A DNA stretch of 64,000 nucleotides, from contig JAFPZP010000066.1 in NCBI GenBank assembly GCA_017417215.1, positions 1-64,000 of the forward strand, in the 5' to 3' direction. Below are positions 43,540 through 53,059 of this stretch, one piece after another. Each line of letters begins with the position of its first letter. Position 1 is the first letter of the stretch. The position numbers were made by a program, and so were the translations under genes. The notes under the pieces were generated by a model. The model ran no database searches. It worked only from the letters and a program-made list of their open reading frames with translations, and was not told the DNA's origin. The stretch comes from Candidatus Rifleibacteriota bacterium. Lineage in GTDB: Bacteria; Muiribacteriota; Ozemobacteria; Ozemobacterales; Ozemobacteraceae.

Positions 43540-44565
43540 ATGATTATTGTATTAAAAACTGATTTAACAGAAGAAAAACTTCATAGAGTTGCAGAAAGAA
43601 TTGAGTCTGAAGGCTTTTATACGAGGTCTATTTCTCAATATGGTAAATTACTGCTTTCTGTCGATGGTCCAAACACTGAAAGACTCTTAAAAGAAGTTAC
43701 TAAGTGGCAGGATGTTGAAGAAGTCATAGATGGTCATTTCCCATACTATCTAGCTTCTAGAAAGTGTCATAAATCCAATTCTGTTATAAGAATAGGGAAG
43801 GGTGATAATCAGGTTACATTTGGCGATAAAGAAATCCCTGTTATTGCTGGTCCATGCGCAATAGAAACTGCTGAAACAGCCTTGGCAATAGCTGAAATAG
43901 TTAAAGCTGCTGGGGTTAAAATCTTCAGAGGTATGTTGTTCAAGCCTCGTTCTTCTCCTTATTCTTTTCAGGGAATAGGCAAAGATGGTCTGGAAATACT
44001 AGACGAAATAAAGAAACAAACAGGTCTTTTAGTTGTTACAGAAGTTCGAGAAGCTTGTGAAGCTGATATGGTAGCAGAATATGCAGATATTTTCCAAATT
44101 GGCACTCGCAACATGAGCAATTTTCAGTTGCTTAAATATGTCGGACAGATGAATAAACCAGTAATTCTTAAAAGGGGCATGGGTTCTAATATTGTTGAGC
44201 TTCTTTGTGCTGCTGAATACATACTCTCTTATGGCAATCCTAATGTAATCTTGTGTGAACGAGGAATTAGAACATTTGAACAGTTCACTCGTTTTGGGCT
44301 TGATATTGCCGCTATTCCTTCTGTTAAAGAGCTTTCTCATTTGCCTATAATAATCGACCCAAGTCATGCTTCTGGGAAAAGCAGTCTTGTTTCTTCTCTA
44401 ACTATGGCAGGTATAGCTGCTGGAGCAGATGGAGTCATTCTTGAAGTTCACGACAATCCCGAAAAAGCTTTTTCTGACGGGACAGAATCTATTACACCAT
44501 CACAGCTTAAAGATTTGATTAAATCAGGTAAAAAAGTTGCTTCCGCGATTGGCAGAGAACTATAA
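43540..44565 (+). CDS. aroF: DAHP synthase (3-deoxy-7-phosphoheptulonate synthase)
   Basis: Joins phosphoenolpyruvate and erythrose 4-phosphate at the entry to the shikimate pathway. N-terminal ~70-residue ferredoxin-like regulatory domain (VLKTDLTEEKLHRVAERIE), then the KDO8P/DAHP barrel with VIAGPCAIE, KPRSSPYSFQG, QIGTRNMSNF, ILKRGM and IIDPSHASGK, as in the Thermotoga-type enzyme. 341 aa fits when starting at ATG 43540; a TTG 63 nt upstream would add an unlikely extension. Stop and start of pseF share one base, so the two are coupled. Confidence 0.92.
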   Translation: MIIVLKTDLTEEKLHRVAERIESEGFYTRSISQYGKLLLSVDGPNTERLLKEVTKWQDVEEVIDGHFPYYLASRKCHKSNSVIRIGKGDNQVTFGDKEIPVIAGPCAIETAETALAIAEIVKAAGVKIFRGMLFKPRSSPYSFQGIGKDGLEILDEIKKQTGLLVVTEVREACEADMVAEYADIFQIGTRNMSNFQLLKYVGQMNKPVILKRGMGSNIVELLCAAEYILSYGNPNVILCERGIRTFEQFTRFGLDIAAIPSVKELSHLPIIIDPSHASGKSSLVSSLTMAGIAAGADGVILEVHDNPEKAFSDGTESITPSQLKDLIKSGKKVASAIGREL

Positions 44566-45245
44566 TGAAAAATCTGGCATTAATAACAGCTCGCGGTGGT
44601 TCTAAGCGTATTCCCAGAAAGAATATTCGTGATTTCTTAGGAAAACCTATAATTGCTTATTCCATTGAAGCAGCTTTAAAAAGAGGTGTTTTTAATGAAG
44701 TAATGGTTTCTACCGATGATGATGAAATAGCTGAAATAGCAAAGAAATACGGAGCGGTTGTTCCTTTTAAAAGAAGTGCTGAAACCTCTAACGATACCGC
44801 AACAACTACAGATGTAATCATAGAAGTATTTAATGAATATAAAAAACGAGGTTTTAACTTCGATTATGCTTGTTGTATTTACCCGACAGCACCTTTTATA
44901 AAGCCTGAAAACTTGAAATCTGGTTTTGAAATAATGCTTAAAGATAATACTGATGCCGCTATCCCAGTGGTGAAGTATTCTTATCCTATTCAGCGAGCAT
45001 TAGAAATTGGAGCAGATAACAGACTGGCTATGGTCTGGCCGGAACACTCAAGAACCCGCTCTCAGGATTTAGTTCCCAGATACCATGATGCAGGGCAGTT
45101 CTACTGGTTCAAGGTTTCAGCAGTAAAACCAGATATGGAATTGCTCAAAATGAAAGCTAGTCCTATTGTTATTCCTGAAACTCAGGTTCAGGATATTGAT
45201 ACTGAAGAAGACTGGGCAATAGCTGAAATAAAATACCGTTTATAA
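44565..45245 (+). CDS. pseF: Pseudaminic acid cytidylyltransferase
   Basis: Activates pseudaminic acid as CMP-Pse for transfer. NeuA/KdsB-type nucleotidyltransferase with the N-terminal signature LITARGGSKRIPRKNIRDF, VSTDDDEIAEIA, CIYPTAPFI and the PseF-like DAGQFYWF near the end. 226 aa is right. Translation-coupled to the DAHP synthase gene (TAATG). It completes the Pse steps visible here (C, H-like, I, F); PseB and PseG must be elsewhere. Confidence 0.9.
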   Translation: MKNLALITARGGSKRIPRKNIRDFLGKPIIAYSIEAALKRGVFNEVMVSTDDDEIAEIAKKYGAVVPFKRSAETSNDTATTTDVIIEVFNEYKKRGFNFDYACCIYPTAPFIKPENLKSGFEIMLKDNTDAAIPVVKYSYPIQRALEIGADNRLAMVWPEHSRTRSQDLVPRYHDAGQFYWFKVSAVKPDMELLKMKASPIVIPETQVQDIDTEEDWAIAEIKYRL

Positions 45246-45270
45246 TTACTAGAAATCGTCTAGGGGTTCT

Positions 45271-46245
45271 TTAATCAGGATAGGATATACTTGTTAGAAC
45301 AACATCAAATTCACCAGAGCGTAGTTCGTTTTTACATTTGTTACAAGTATTGATTCTATTACCTTTTATTGGGGTGCCACATCTTGGGCAAACACCTTCT
45401 ATTAGACCTTTAGATGCTACTTTACAGCCAGCTTTTCTTGAAAAACAAAGAATTTCGGTAAAATCTCCACTAGCTTGACTGCCTTCAATAATGTTTTTGG
45501 TTTCTGTATCGGTTTTATAACGTGTGGCTGAGCCGATAACTTCTATATAAATATTGTTCATATGGTTTTCTACAGCTTTTTTCTTAACTGTAATTTTCTT
45601 AACTCTTAAATCATCGAAACATAACTGATATTTTTCTGCTTTCATACCATCTATGCTTATGCAAAGCTGTTCATACAGCTCATCACTAGTAAACACTGCG
45701 GTTTTATCTAACTTTCCACGACTGACTTCATTTTTCATTGTTATAAAAGCCATTTTTGCTCGTTTTAGCAGTAAATCAAATTCACTCTTTGATGAAGGAA
45801 TTTCTGAATCAGTATTTCTCATACTGCTTCCAGAGGTGCTTCCAGTAACAAGATGCAAAACTATGAATGAAATAATAATCAATAAAATACCTGAGCCTAA
45901 TGAGGCAAAATCTAATAGCTCTAAGTCTTTTTTCCCAAATAGCAATATACCGGAATAAATTGTCCATATGAATGAACTTATAACAAAGAGGTAGGCAAAG
46001 ATGCTAAGAATCATATTTCTTAATACAAATATGACTATTAAACCAGATATAATACTCAGACCTACTAGAATCTTATAAGTATTAGAATCTTTGGATATTT
46101 TTGGGGTTGCATTATTGGTTTCTGAACTTTGATTTACTACGCTTTTATTGTCGCCTTCTGCGGCAAATGAATAAGAAGGAAGAAATATGCTGAAGCATAA
46201 TATCAGTATTAGAATAGATATTTGAATTTTAAGTATGTTGCTCAT
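45271..46245 (-). CDS. Membrane protein with Tim44-like domain and zinc ribbon
   Basis: 324 aa: signal-like N-terminus (ending SYSFAA), then three to four transmembrane segments (about 58-135), then a soluble domain (about 155-280: LLLKRAKMAFITMKNEVSRG to IYIEVIGSATRY) with the look of bacterial Tim44-like proteins, and a C-terminal zinc ribbon with CPRCGTPI and CNKCKNEL. Role unknown; such proteins may sense or bind membrane components. Convergent with pseF (25 nt). Confidence 0.7.
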   Translation of the reverse strand: MSNILKIQISILILILCFSIFLPSYSFAAEGDNKSVVNQSSETNNATPKISKDSNTYKILVGLSIISGLIVIFVLRNMILSIFAYLFVISSFIWTIYSGILLFGKKDLELLDFASLGSGILLIIISFIVLHLVTGSTSGSSMRNTDSEIPSSKSEFDLLLKRAKMAFITMKNEVSRGKLDKTAVFTSDELYEQLCISIDGMKAEKYQLCFDDLRVKKITVKKKAVENHMNNIYIEVIGSATRYKTDTETKNIIEGSQASGDFTEILCFSRKAGCKVASKGLIEGVCPRCGTPIKGNRINTCNKCKNELRSGEFDVVLTSISYPD

Positions 46246-46334
46246 TTGTGCTCTCTAAAAACATATTTGAGTTAAAAAATATATAAATGCTTTGTAATGT
46301 CAATATATAAGTTGGTAGGTTGGTTTTCTTGAAC

Positions 46335-46363
46335 TTGTTTATACTATTTATAATTGCTATAAT
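46335..46363 (+). promoter_or_regulatory. Promoter of the second GT39-like pair, near-leaderless
   Basis: TTGTTT, 17 nt, TATAAT (46358-46363). The expected transcription start is only about 6 nt before the ATG at 46376. Confidence 0.55.
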
Positions 46364-46375
46364 GATAGAAATAAA

Positions 46376-47923
46376 ATGGAAAAGAAATATGATTCATATA
46401 AAGCTTTATTTATAGTAGTTTTGCTAATACAAAGCTTTTTGCTTGTTTTTTACATGAATGAAAAAGCAAGTTTTTGGATTGATGAGGTTAATTCTTATAC
46501 TTTAGCAAATAGTTCTTGTGAAGAACTTTTTATTCAGAAAGAATATGATGAATCTTTAAACTTAGATATTCGAAATAAATGGATACCTAATTATGTTTTC
46601 AAAAAGCAGATTTCTATAGATTCCGATAAATGTTTTGATTATTTCGGTATTTATGATAATCAAATAAGCCATACTCAACCTCCGTTTTATTATTGGATGA
46701 TTCATTCTGTTTGTTCTTTATTCCCTGAAAAATTTTCAAAATGGTATGGCTTGGCTATAAACCTGGTATTTTTTGTTATAGCTCAAATTTTATTGTATAA
46801 ATTAAGCGGGTATATCTTTAATAACAATAAAATTGCGTTAATTTTTTGTTGCTTTTATGGCTTTTCATCAGCTCTAATTGATAATTATACTTTTATCGGC
46901 TCAAATTCAGTTATTCCTGCTTTTTGCTTTTTAACTTTAAATGTGTTTTTTAAAAGTTTAAAAAGTAATTTTTCTATAAAATTATTTTTTGAACTTTTTA
47001 TTATAGTGGTAATCGGGGGATTAACTCATTATTTATATTGGCTTTATGTCTTAATTCTAACAGCTGTATTTTTTATAATATCTATAAACAATAAAGAAAA
47101 AAAGCAAAGTATATTTGTTTTACTAACTGTATTATTTGGTTTGGTTGGGGTTTATTTACTTTTCCCATTTGCTTTTGATCAGATAAAACAATTAATAGAA
47201 TCAAAGACAATTTTATTAAATCAAAATGTCCCAGAACAATATCTGTTTGCTTTGGTTTTGTTGGTAAGAAAGATTTTGATGGTTGGTTTCCCTTATTGTA
47301 ATTATTTAGCTTATTTATTGTTAATAAGTTTATCTGTCTTTTTTATCCAACTTTTTGTTAATCGTTTTTACAATAATTTAAAATTAAATAAGACTGCTGT
47401 TTATTTAACAGTCGTTCCCTCGGCAATTGTTATATTGTTAATAGCTTTGTTTATTAATTATAATATGTTGGGTATAACATCAATAAGGTATTTTTCGATT
47501 TTTTATCCATTTATAGCAATTATAATAATTGGGTATTGCTTTTCGTTTAAAAAACCATATTTGGGAATAATAATAGTTTTATTGTCGGTTATTTCTTGTT
47601 TTAATGGGAGCCATTTAGTTCTTCGCGATACAGAGAAAAGATACTCAAATATAGAAGAATTAATATATGGCAATAATGTTATTTTTTATAATTCGAGAAT
47701 GAAATATTTGCAATCGATATTACCGCAGTTATCTTTATGTAATAAATTGTTTATATTATCATCAAATTATCGACCATCAGACGTAAGATTACCAGAAAAT
47801 GAAAAAACATATCTGATTGTTTTTGATGATAAGAATAAACCTGATATAGACAACTCTAAATTGATGTCTGGCTATTTGTCTGAATATAAGGTTGATGTGT
47901 ATGATTCAACAGCTTTTAAATAA
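46376..47923 (+). CDS. PMT/GT39-like membrane glycosyltransferase, paralog 3
   Basis: 515 aa, multi-span. Family marks after the first helix: FWIDEVNSYTLANSSCEEL, then SHTQPPFYYWMIHSVCSLFP, and a terminal soluble segment. The DE pair marks the expected catalytic site of the GT-C fold. It has no Shine-Dalgarno sequence and an apparent near-leaderless mRNA. Its 3' end overlaps paralog 4. Acceptor unknown; proximity to the Pse genes and a GT2 transferase suggests surface or flagellar glycan assembly. Confidence 0.77.
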   Translation: MEKKYDSYKALFIVVLLIQSFLLVFYMNEKASFWIDEVNSYTLANSSCEELFIQKEYDESLNLDIRNKWIPNYVFKKQISIDSDKCFDYFGIYDNQISHTQPPFYYWMIHSVCSLFPEKFSKWYGLAINLVFFVIAQILLYKLSGYIFNNNKIALIFCCFYGFSSALIDNYTFIGSNSVIPAFCFLTLNVFFKSLKSNFSIKLFFELFIIVVIGGLTHYLYWLYVLILTAVFFIISINNKEKKQSIFVLLTVLFGLVGVYLLFPFAFDQIKQLIESKTILLNQNVPEQYLFALVLLVRKILMVGFPYCNYLAYLLLISLSVFFIQLFVNRFYNNLKLNKTAVYLTVVPSAIVILLIALFINYNMLGITSIRYFSIFYPFIAIIIIGYCFSFKKPYLGIIIVLLSVISCFNGSHLVLRDTEKRYSNIEELIYGNNVIFYNSRMKYLQSILPQLSLCNKLFILSSNYRPSDVRLPENEKTYLIVFDDKNKPDIDNSKLMSGYLSEYKVDVYDSTAFK

Positions 47924-49448
47924 ACATAAGAGTATTAAGCTTTTATTATTCATAACAATTATTACGCAGATTGGTTTTCTGCTTTATTATATGAATAATA
48001 AAGCAGCTTTGTTTGTGGATGAAGCTTATACTTATTCTATGGCAAACAGCTCTTATGGGACTTTGTTTCCTTGCTCTAATTTAAAGTTTATTCAAGAAAT
48101 TGGTAATTATAATTGTAAATGGTTAGATGGAAGCTTTTTTAGAGATTATATTGCTGTGTCTAAAAATCATCGATTTAATTATTCTTGTATAGATGAAATG
48201 CATTTGTTTGATTCCCATCCTCCATTTCATTGTTATTTGTTACATACTATATGTTCCTTATTCCCTGAAAGTTTTTCAATGTGGTATGCTTTTTCTTTGA
48301 ATCTTATACTTTTTATTGGAACTCAACTTTTACTCTTTAACATTAGTAGAAGAATATTTAATTCTGAAAAATATGCTTTGTTAATTTGTTTTATATATGG
48401 TTTCTCTTCAGCTACAATAGACTGTTTTATTTATATTAGAATGTATTCGCTCTCTACATTCTTTGTTTTGTTATTGTTAAATGTATATTTAATCTGCTTG
48501 GATAATAAACAGTCCTTATTTAGGTTCATAAGTATTGTAATAATCGTATTATTAGGTGGTTTAACCCATTATCATTTTCTAGTTTTCGCATTCTTTTTGT
48601 CATTAATTTTTGTAGTTGTTAGCTTGATTGAGAAAAAAAATAATGCTTTTTTTACTGTTGCATTTTCGGCTGTTATCGGTGTTCTTCTTTTCTTCTTAAG
48701 ATTTCCTGGAGTTCTTTTTCAATTTGAAAACACTCCAAGAGCTGCAGAAGCTTTAGATATGGGTAAAATAACCAGCTCTTCTATTAATGGTATATCATTC
48801 TTCTTTCAAGAGTTTTATAACTCTAATCCATTGTTGGGCAATTATGTAAGTATTCTGTTTGTTGCTATGTTTTTTGTTATATTTTGTATTCTTTTTGCAA
48901 AAAAATATATAACAAATATTAGTCATTCTGTTTTTTATATTACAGCTATACCGACGATTTTATTTTTTATATTTATATCTTTTTCTGTTGGTTTTTACAG
49001 CTTTGGTATACAAGGAGAAAGGTTTTTCTTCATAGTTTACCCGTTAATTGTTGTAACTTTAATTGTTTTCCTGGCAAAAATAAAATTCTTTATTTATTGT
49101 TTAGCTTTGATAAGTTTGATATCTTCCTTTGTAATGGTTGATTTTAACTTTAAAGATTATGAAGGATTTAATTCAGAATTAGAAAAACTCTTTGATGGTA
49201 ATAATATTGTCTTATATTGTGAACAGCCAGAGATTCTTGAGGTTTTGTCTGTAAAACTTTTAAGATGCAATAAAGTCATGATAGTTCCCTATGCTACTCA
49301 AAGCTGGTTTCCAAAGGAATATTCAAAAGACGAAAAAACATATCTTGTTTTTGTAAATCATAATAAGAAATTAAATTTACCTTTTAAACTAGTAAAAGAA
49401 AGCAAATATTATGATTTGAGATATTCTGTTTATGATTTGGTTAATTAA
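47901..49448 (+). CDS. PMT/GT39-like membrane glycosyltransferase, paralog 4
   Basis: 515 aa from the chosen start. ATG 47901 has aagg at 9 nt; ATG 47895 and TTG 47892 are in frame just upstream. Marks: LFVDEAYTYSMANSSYG, DSHPPFHCYLLHTICSLFP, and a multi-span body. It most resembles paralog 1 in places (both have FQFENTPRA/YQFGNSPRA-like text), so the two pairs look like products of a pair duplication: 1 with 4 and 2 with 3. Confidence 0.77.
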   Translation: MIQQLLNKHKSIKLLLFITIITQIGFLLYYMNNKAALFVDEAYTYSMANSSYGTLFPCSNLKFIQEIGNYNCKWLDGSFFRDYIAVSKNHRFNYSCIDEMHLFDSHPPFHCYLLHTICSLFPESFSMWYAFSLNLILFIGTQLLLFNISRRIFNSEKYALLICFIYGFSSATIDCFIYIRMYSLSTFFVLLLLNVYLICLDNKQSLFRFISIVIIVLLGGLTHYHFLVFAFFLSLIFVVVSLIEKKNNAFFTVAFSAVIGVLLFFLRFPGVLFQFENTPRAAEALDMGKITSSSINGISFFFQEFYNSNPLLGNYVSILFVAMFFVIFCILFAKKYITNISHSVFYITAIPTILFFIFISFSVGFYSFGIQGERFFFIVYPLIVVTLIVFLAKIKFFIYCLALISLISSFVMVDFNFKDYEGFNSELEKLFDGNNIVLYCEQPEILEVLSVKLLRCNKVMIVPYATQSWFPKEYSKDEKTYLVFVNHNKKLNLPFKLVKESKYYDLRYSVYDLVN

Positions 49449-49468
49449 AATAAAAACCAATTAAATTT

Positions 49469-50401
49469 TTAAATATTAATCTTCTTGGAAATGATATATG
49501 GAGGTCTTTGTTTGCTTTCATCATATATTCTAGCTATATATTCTGACATTATCCAAAGAGATAATAATTGAACACCACTAAAAAAGGTTATTGCAACCAT
49601 AAGTGAAGTCCACCCAACAGTAATTGTGTCTCTGTACATAAAGAATGATATTAAAGAATATAATAAGATAATTATAGATATAATTATTGTTACTATCCCA
49701 AATTGTCCAACAACTTTCAGGGGTTTTGATGAGAAGCCTATTATTCCATCTAGAGCTAATTTAATTAATTTACGTAGAGGATATTTGGTTGTACCTGCAA
49801 AACGAGCATCTCTATCGTATTCAAAAGGTATTTGTTTAAAACCTGTCCAAGCAAACAACCCTCTGAAAAACTTATTATGTTCTGGCATACTGTTTACAAC
49901 ATCAATAACATTTTTACCAACTAATCTAAAATCACCTGTATCTAGCGGAATGTCTACTTCAGATAAAAAGTATAATATTCTATAAAAGACTTTATAGGCT
50001 AATTTTAAAAGGAAAGAAATCCCTTTTCTGCTTCTTCTTTTTGCATAAACAATATCATTGCCTTCTTCCCAAAGTTTTATCATTTCAGGAATAATTTCTG
50101 GCGGGTCTTGTAAATCTGCATCAATTATAACTGCTGCATCACCAGTTACGTGATAAAGACCAGCGGATACAGCACATTGGTGACCAAAATTCCTTGCAAA
50201 AGATATTATTTTAACTTTGTCATCGCTTTTTGCTATGTCTTCTAGTATTGTTAAGGTTTTGTCTCGGCTGCCATCATCAACAAATATTAGTTCATATGTA
50301 TACTCGGCTAATTCTGACATAACCTTAGTTAGTCTTGAATAGCATTCATTTGCAACTTCTTCTTCATAATACATTGGAATTATTACTGATATTTTTTTCA
50401 T
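49469..50401 (-). CDS. GT2 glycosyltransferase, polyprenyl-phosphate type
   Basis: 310 aa. The GT-A domain has the DPM1/GtrB pattern: ISVIIPMYYEEE, LIFVDDGSRDKT, FARNFGHQ, IIDADLQDPPE and DTGDFRLV. Two C-terminal transmembrane helices (about 230-290) follow. Such enzymes load a sugar onto polyprenyl phosphate on the cytoplasmic face, which is the donor type GT39-like proteins use; the paralog pair next door is a natural partner. Last gene of a minus-strand run after mgtE and the methyltransferase (15-nt gap). Confidence 0.88.
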   Translation of the reverse strand: MKKISVIIPMYYEEEVANECYSRLTKVMSELAEYTYELIFVDDGSRDKTLTILEDIAKSDDKVKIISFARNFGHQCAVSAGLYHVTGDAAVIIDADLQDPPEIIPEMIKLWEEGNDIVYAKRRSRKGISFLLKLAYKVFYRILYFLSEVDIPLDTGDFRLVGKNVIDVVNSMPEHNKFFRGLFAWTGFKQIPFEYDRDARFAGTTKYPLRKLIKLALDGIIGFSSKPLKVVGQFGIVTIIISIIILLYSLISFFMYRDTITVGWTSLMVAITFFSGVQLLSLWIMSEYIARIYDESKQRPPYIISKKINI

Positions 50402-50416
50402 TGTTTTATCCGTCTT

Positions 50417-51163
50417 TTAATTATTTCTTTTTATTACAGCTATCAATGACAAACCAAATGGGAATCTTTTTTTCTTAGATATATAAGTATATTCTGAACT
50501 AAAGATTTTATACATAAGTTTATTTATGATACTTGGTGGAGTTTTTAATTCCAATTCGCCTTTTTTATCAATCTTTAACACTTTTTTGATTATTCTGACG
50601 ATGAAAGCAGGTATAAAAAGGAAAAAGTTATAATAAGAAAGATATTCTATTTTAAATTTACTTGATTTTATTAAACCTTTAAGCTGGTTTAATTCATACC
50701 TTCTATAATGCATATTGTTTACGTCGTGCTGTGACCAAAGAAATTGAAATGCCGGAACAGTAATAATCGCATACCCGTTAGGATTTAATAAATTATAAAT
50801 GTTTTCGATGATGATTGTTTCATCTTTAATATGTTCAATCAAATCTGAAGCAATGACTAAATCATATTTTTTATTAATATTTATAGATGTTCCGCAATCA
50901 GCTTGTATTAACTCACCATTAAAATTTTCTCTGCAAAAATCCAATGCTTGATTAGAATAATCAATTCCTGTGACATTACCAAGTTGAGAAAGAGAGTTGA
51001 GCAGTAATCCAACGCCACAGCCAATGTCTGCAATATTAATTGGTCTATCAAATTTTTGCAAGACTTTATCTTTGATTAAGCTGGTAATAATATGCTTTTT
51101 CGCTTGAAACCACCAATGTGTGTTTTCATATTCAAACATTGTTTTATACATAAAATCTTGCAT
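50417..51163 (-). CDS. Class I SAM-dependent methyltransferase
   Basis: 248 aa. SAM-binding motif I is IADIGCGVGLLLNSL, motif II GIDYSNQALDF, then DLVIASDLIEHIKD and the post-core VPAFQFLWSQHDVNNMHYRRY, a pattern common in methyltransferases paired with polyprenyl-linked glycosyltransferases. A hydrophobic patch (FFLFIPAFIVRII) suggests membrane contact. Substrate unknown; probably a lipid-linked or sugar intermediate. 17 nt downstream of mgtE. Confidence 0.82.
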   Translation of the reverse strand: MQDFMYKTMFEYENTHWWFQAKKHIITSLIKDKVLQKFDRPINIADIGCGVGLLLNSLSQLGNVTGIDYSNQALDFCRENFNGELIQADCGTSININKKYDLVIASDLIEHIKDETIIIENIYNLLNPNGYAIITVPAFQFLWSQHDVNNMHYRRYELNQLKGLIKSSKFKIEYLSYYNFFLFIPAFIVRIIKKVLKIDKKGELELKTPPSIINKLMYKIFSSEYTYISKKKRFPFGLSLIAVIKRNN

Positions 51164-51180
51164 TGGTTGTCTCCACTAAA

Positions 51181-53043
51181 TTATTTCAATACTACAAATA
51201 TAAGTATGCTAGATACTGCATAGTATATTAGTAGTGCAAAAATATCATTGCAGGAAGTAACAAAAGGACCTGAGGCTACAGCAGGGTCAATTTTGAATTT
51301 ATTGAATACTATAGGAACAAGTGCTCCGTAAGTTGTTGAAAAACTCATTGTGCAAAGCATTGCTATGCCTACTGTCATTGAAAGATAAATTGCTTTCATG
51401 GCTGGAGGTGTAGGAGAAGTGACAATCAGATACTGAGCCCAAAGTCCGATAACTAATCCACAAACAGCACCCATAAGTGCGCCAGCAGCTATTTCTTTCC
51501 AAAGCTTCTTGAATACATCGCCAAGAGAAATATCATTATTCAGTGATAATGCACGTATTGCCAGAGTTGAAGCTTGAATACCAGCATTCCCTCCCATACC
51601 GCAAACAACGGGAACAAAGAAAACCAACACTGCAATACTTTCAAATGAAGCCATGAAGTATTTTAATATTGCACTGGTAACGAAACCTGTACAAAGAGTT
51701 ATCAGCAACCAGGGCAATCTCGATTTGCAGGTCTTGAATGGCGAATCTGTTTCTAATTCTTCGTCAGAAGTACCAGCCATCTTCATGATATCTTCGTTGG
51801 CTTCTTCTTCCATAACGTCAACGATATCGTCGATGGTTATAACACCTAAAATCTGCTGCTTATCATTAACAACAGGCATGGCTATATAGTCGTATTTAGA
51901 TATCAATGCGGCAACTTCTTCTTGTGGAGTTGAGGCATTAACAGACACAATGTCTTTTTCCATTACTTCAGAAACAATGACATTAGGGTTAGACGTAATC
52001 AGGTCTCTAATAGAAATAATGCCTTTTAATCTATCTTCATTGTCTAAAACATACATATAATAGATGTTTTCTACATCTGCCGCTACTAGTCTTACGTGAG
52101 CAATAGCGTTTGCAATAGTGAAATCTTCATAGATAGATATATATTCGGTGGTCATAATACCACCGGCAGTGAACTCGTCGTGTTCCAAAAGTTTTCTTAC
52201 GTCACTGGCCTCATCAAGATCCATGTGTTCAAGAATTTCTTTGGCACGTTTTTGGTCTATATCCTGAAGCAAGTCTGCTGCTTCGTCAGGATCCATTTCT
52301 TCGATAATGTCAGAAGCTGTTTCTGTATCCAAATCTTCGATAATCTGAATCTGAGTCTCGGAATCTGCTTCCGCAATAATTTCTGCTGCTACGTCTTCAT
52401 CGAGATTTTCTATAACAGAAACTCTGTCTTCATCGTCTAAGTCTTCAAGGATATCTGCCAAATCAGCAGGATGCAAATTTTGTAGATTATCAGAAGTTTC
52501 ATCAGTAGTAATGTTTTCAAACTCATCGTCGAAACCGATGATTTTATCCCATTCTACTATTTCAGGTTTTAAATCAACTTTAAACCATGAAGCTACGGTT
52601 TTTGAAACATTATATAAGCCTGAATTTTTAGAAAAAGCCTTGAAACTAATGTCAACACCGCTAACCTGGATAACTTTATTTTTCTCGCAAACAACAGCTA
52701 AGTCATAGATATTGATATTTCTAACATTTACGGTATCAATAACTGTTTTGTCTATCAAATCTGTTGCTAATGTGGTTTTATCCTTTTTAGCAAAAGCAGG
52801 TAAATCACTTAAGAGATCTTGTAGTTCAAATTTTTCAGGCGTAAAGAGCTTAAAATTGTGCAAAGAAGCCAGTTTATTTGATGAAGAATCAAAGTCGTAG
52901 ACAACGGCTTGTTCAAAGTAGAGTTTATGGTCTTTTAAGATTAAGACAAAATCTGTTATCTTGCCAGACTGTCTGCCTGCTTCACTGTATACTGGGGCGC
53001 CAATTAAATCTGTTAAAAAATAAATGGTCTGTGTCATAGTCAT
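51181..53043 (-). CDS. mgtE: Magnesium transporter MgtE
   Basis: 620 aa. An N-terminal PRC-barrel-like part (about 1-180, GAPVYSEAGRQSGKITDF) is followed by the MgtE_N superhelix with repeats such as ILEDLDDEDRVSVIENL, two CBS domains (about 310-430, IMTTEYISIYED; AMPVVNDKQQILGVITIDD), and five transmembrane helices (about 450-620) with the PVVCGMGGNAGIQAST signature. It imports Mg2+ down its gradient and is gated by Mg2+ binding to the N and CBS domains. The start is ATG 53043 (GTG 53046 also possible) with only a weak aggg. A strong aaaggaggg upstream instead serves an overlapping out-of-frame short ORF. Confidence 0.93.
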   Translation of the reverse strand: MTMTQTIYFLTDLIGAPVYSEAGRQSGKITDFVLILKDHKLYFEQAVVYDFDSSSNKLASLHNFKLFTPEKFELQDLLSDLPAFAKKDKTTLATDLIDKTVIDTVNVRNINIYDLAVVCEKNKVIQVSGVDISFKAFSKNSGLYNVSKTVASWFKVDLKPEIVEWDKIIGFDDEFENITTDETSDNLQNLHPADLADILEDLDDEDRVSVIENLDEDVAAEIIAEADSETQIQIIEDLDTETASDIIEEMDPDEAADLLQDIDQKRAKEILEHMDLDEASDVRKLLEHDEFTAGGIMTTEYISIYEDFTIANAIAHVRLVAADVENIYYMYVLDNEDRLKGIISIRDLITSNPNVIVSEVMEKDIVSVNASTPQEEVAALISKYDYIAMPVVNDKQQILGVITIDDIVDVMEEEANEDIMKMAGTSDEELETDSPFKTCKSRLPWLLITLCTGFVTSAILKYFMASFESIAVLVFFVPVVCGMGGNAGIQASTLAIRALSLNNDISLGDVFKKLWKEIAAGALMGAVCGLVIGLWAQYLIVTSPTPPAMKAIYLSMTVGIAMLCTMSFSTTYGALVPIVFNKFKIDPAVASGPFVTSCNDIFALLIYYAVSSILIFVVLK

Positions 53044-53059
53044 CACTACCCTGATTCAT
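52982..53059 (-). CDS. Possible 25-codon upstream ORF overlapping the mgtE start
   Basis: Minus-strand ATG 53059 is 9 nt from aaaggaggg (53077-53069), the best Shine-Dalgarno sequence nearby. It opens an out-of-frame 25-codon ORF (MNQGSDDYDTDHLFF...) ending TGA inside mgtE. The acidic SDDYDTD run recalls leader peptides that destabilise ribosomes at low Mg2+, such as the control of mgt genes in enterics. This is inference from layout. Confidence 0.4.
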   Translation of the reverse strand: MNQGSDDYDTDHLFFNRFNWRPSIQ

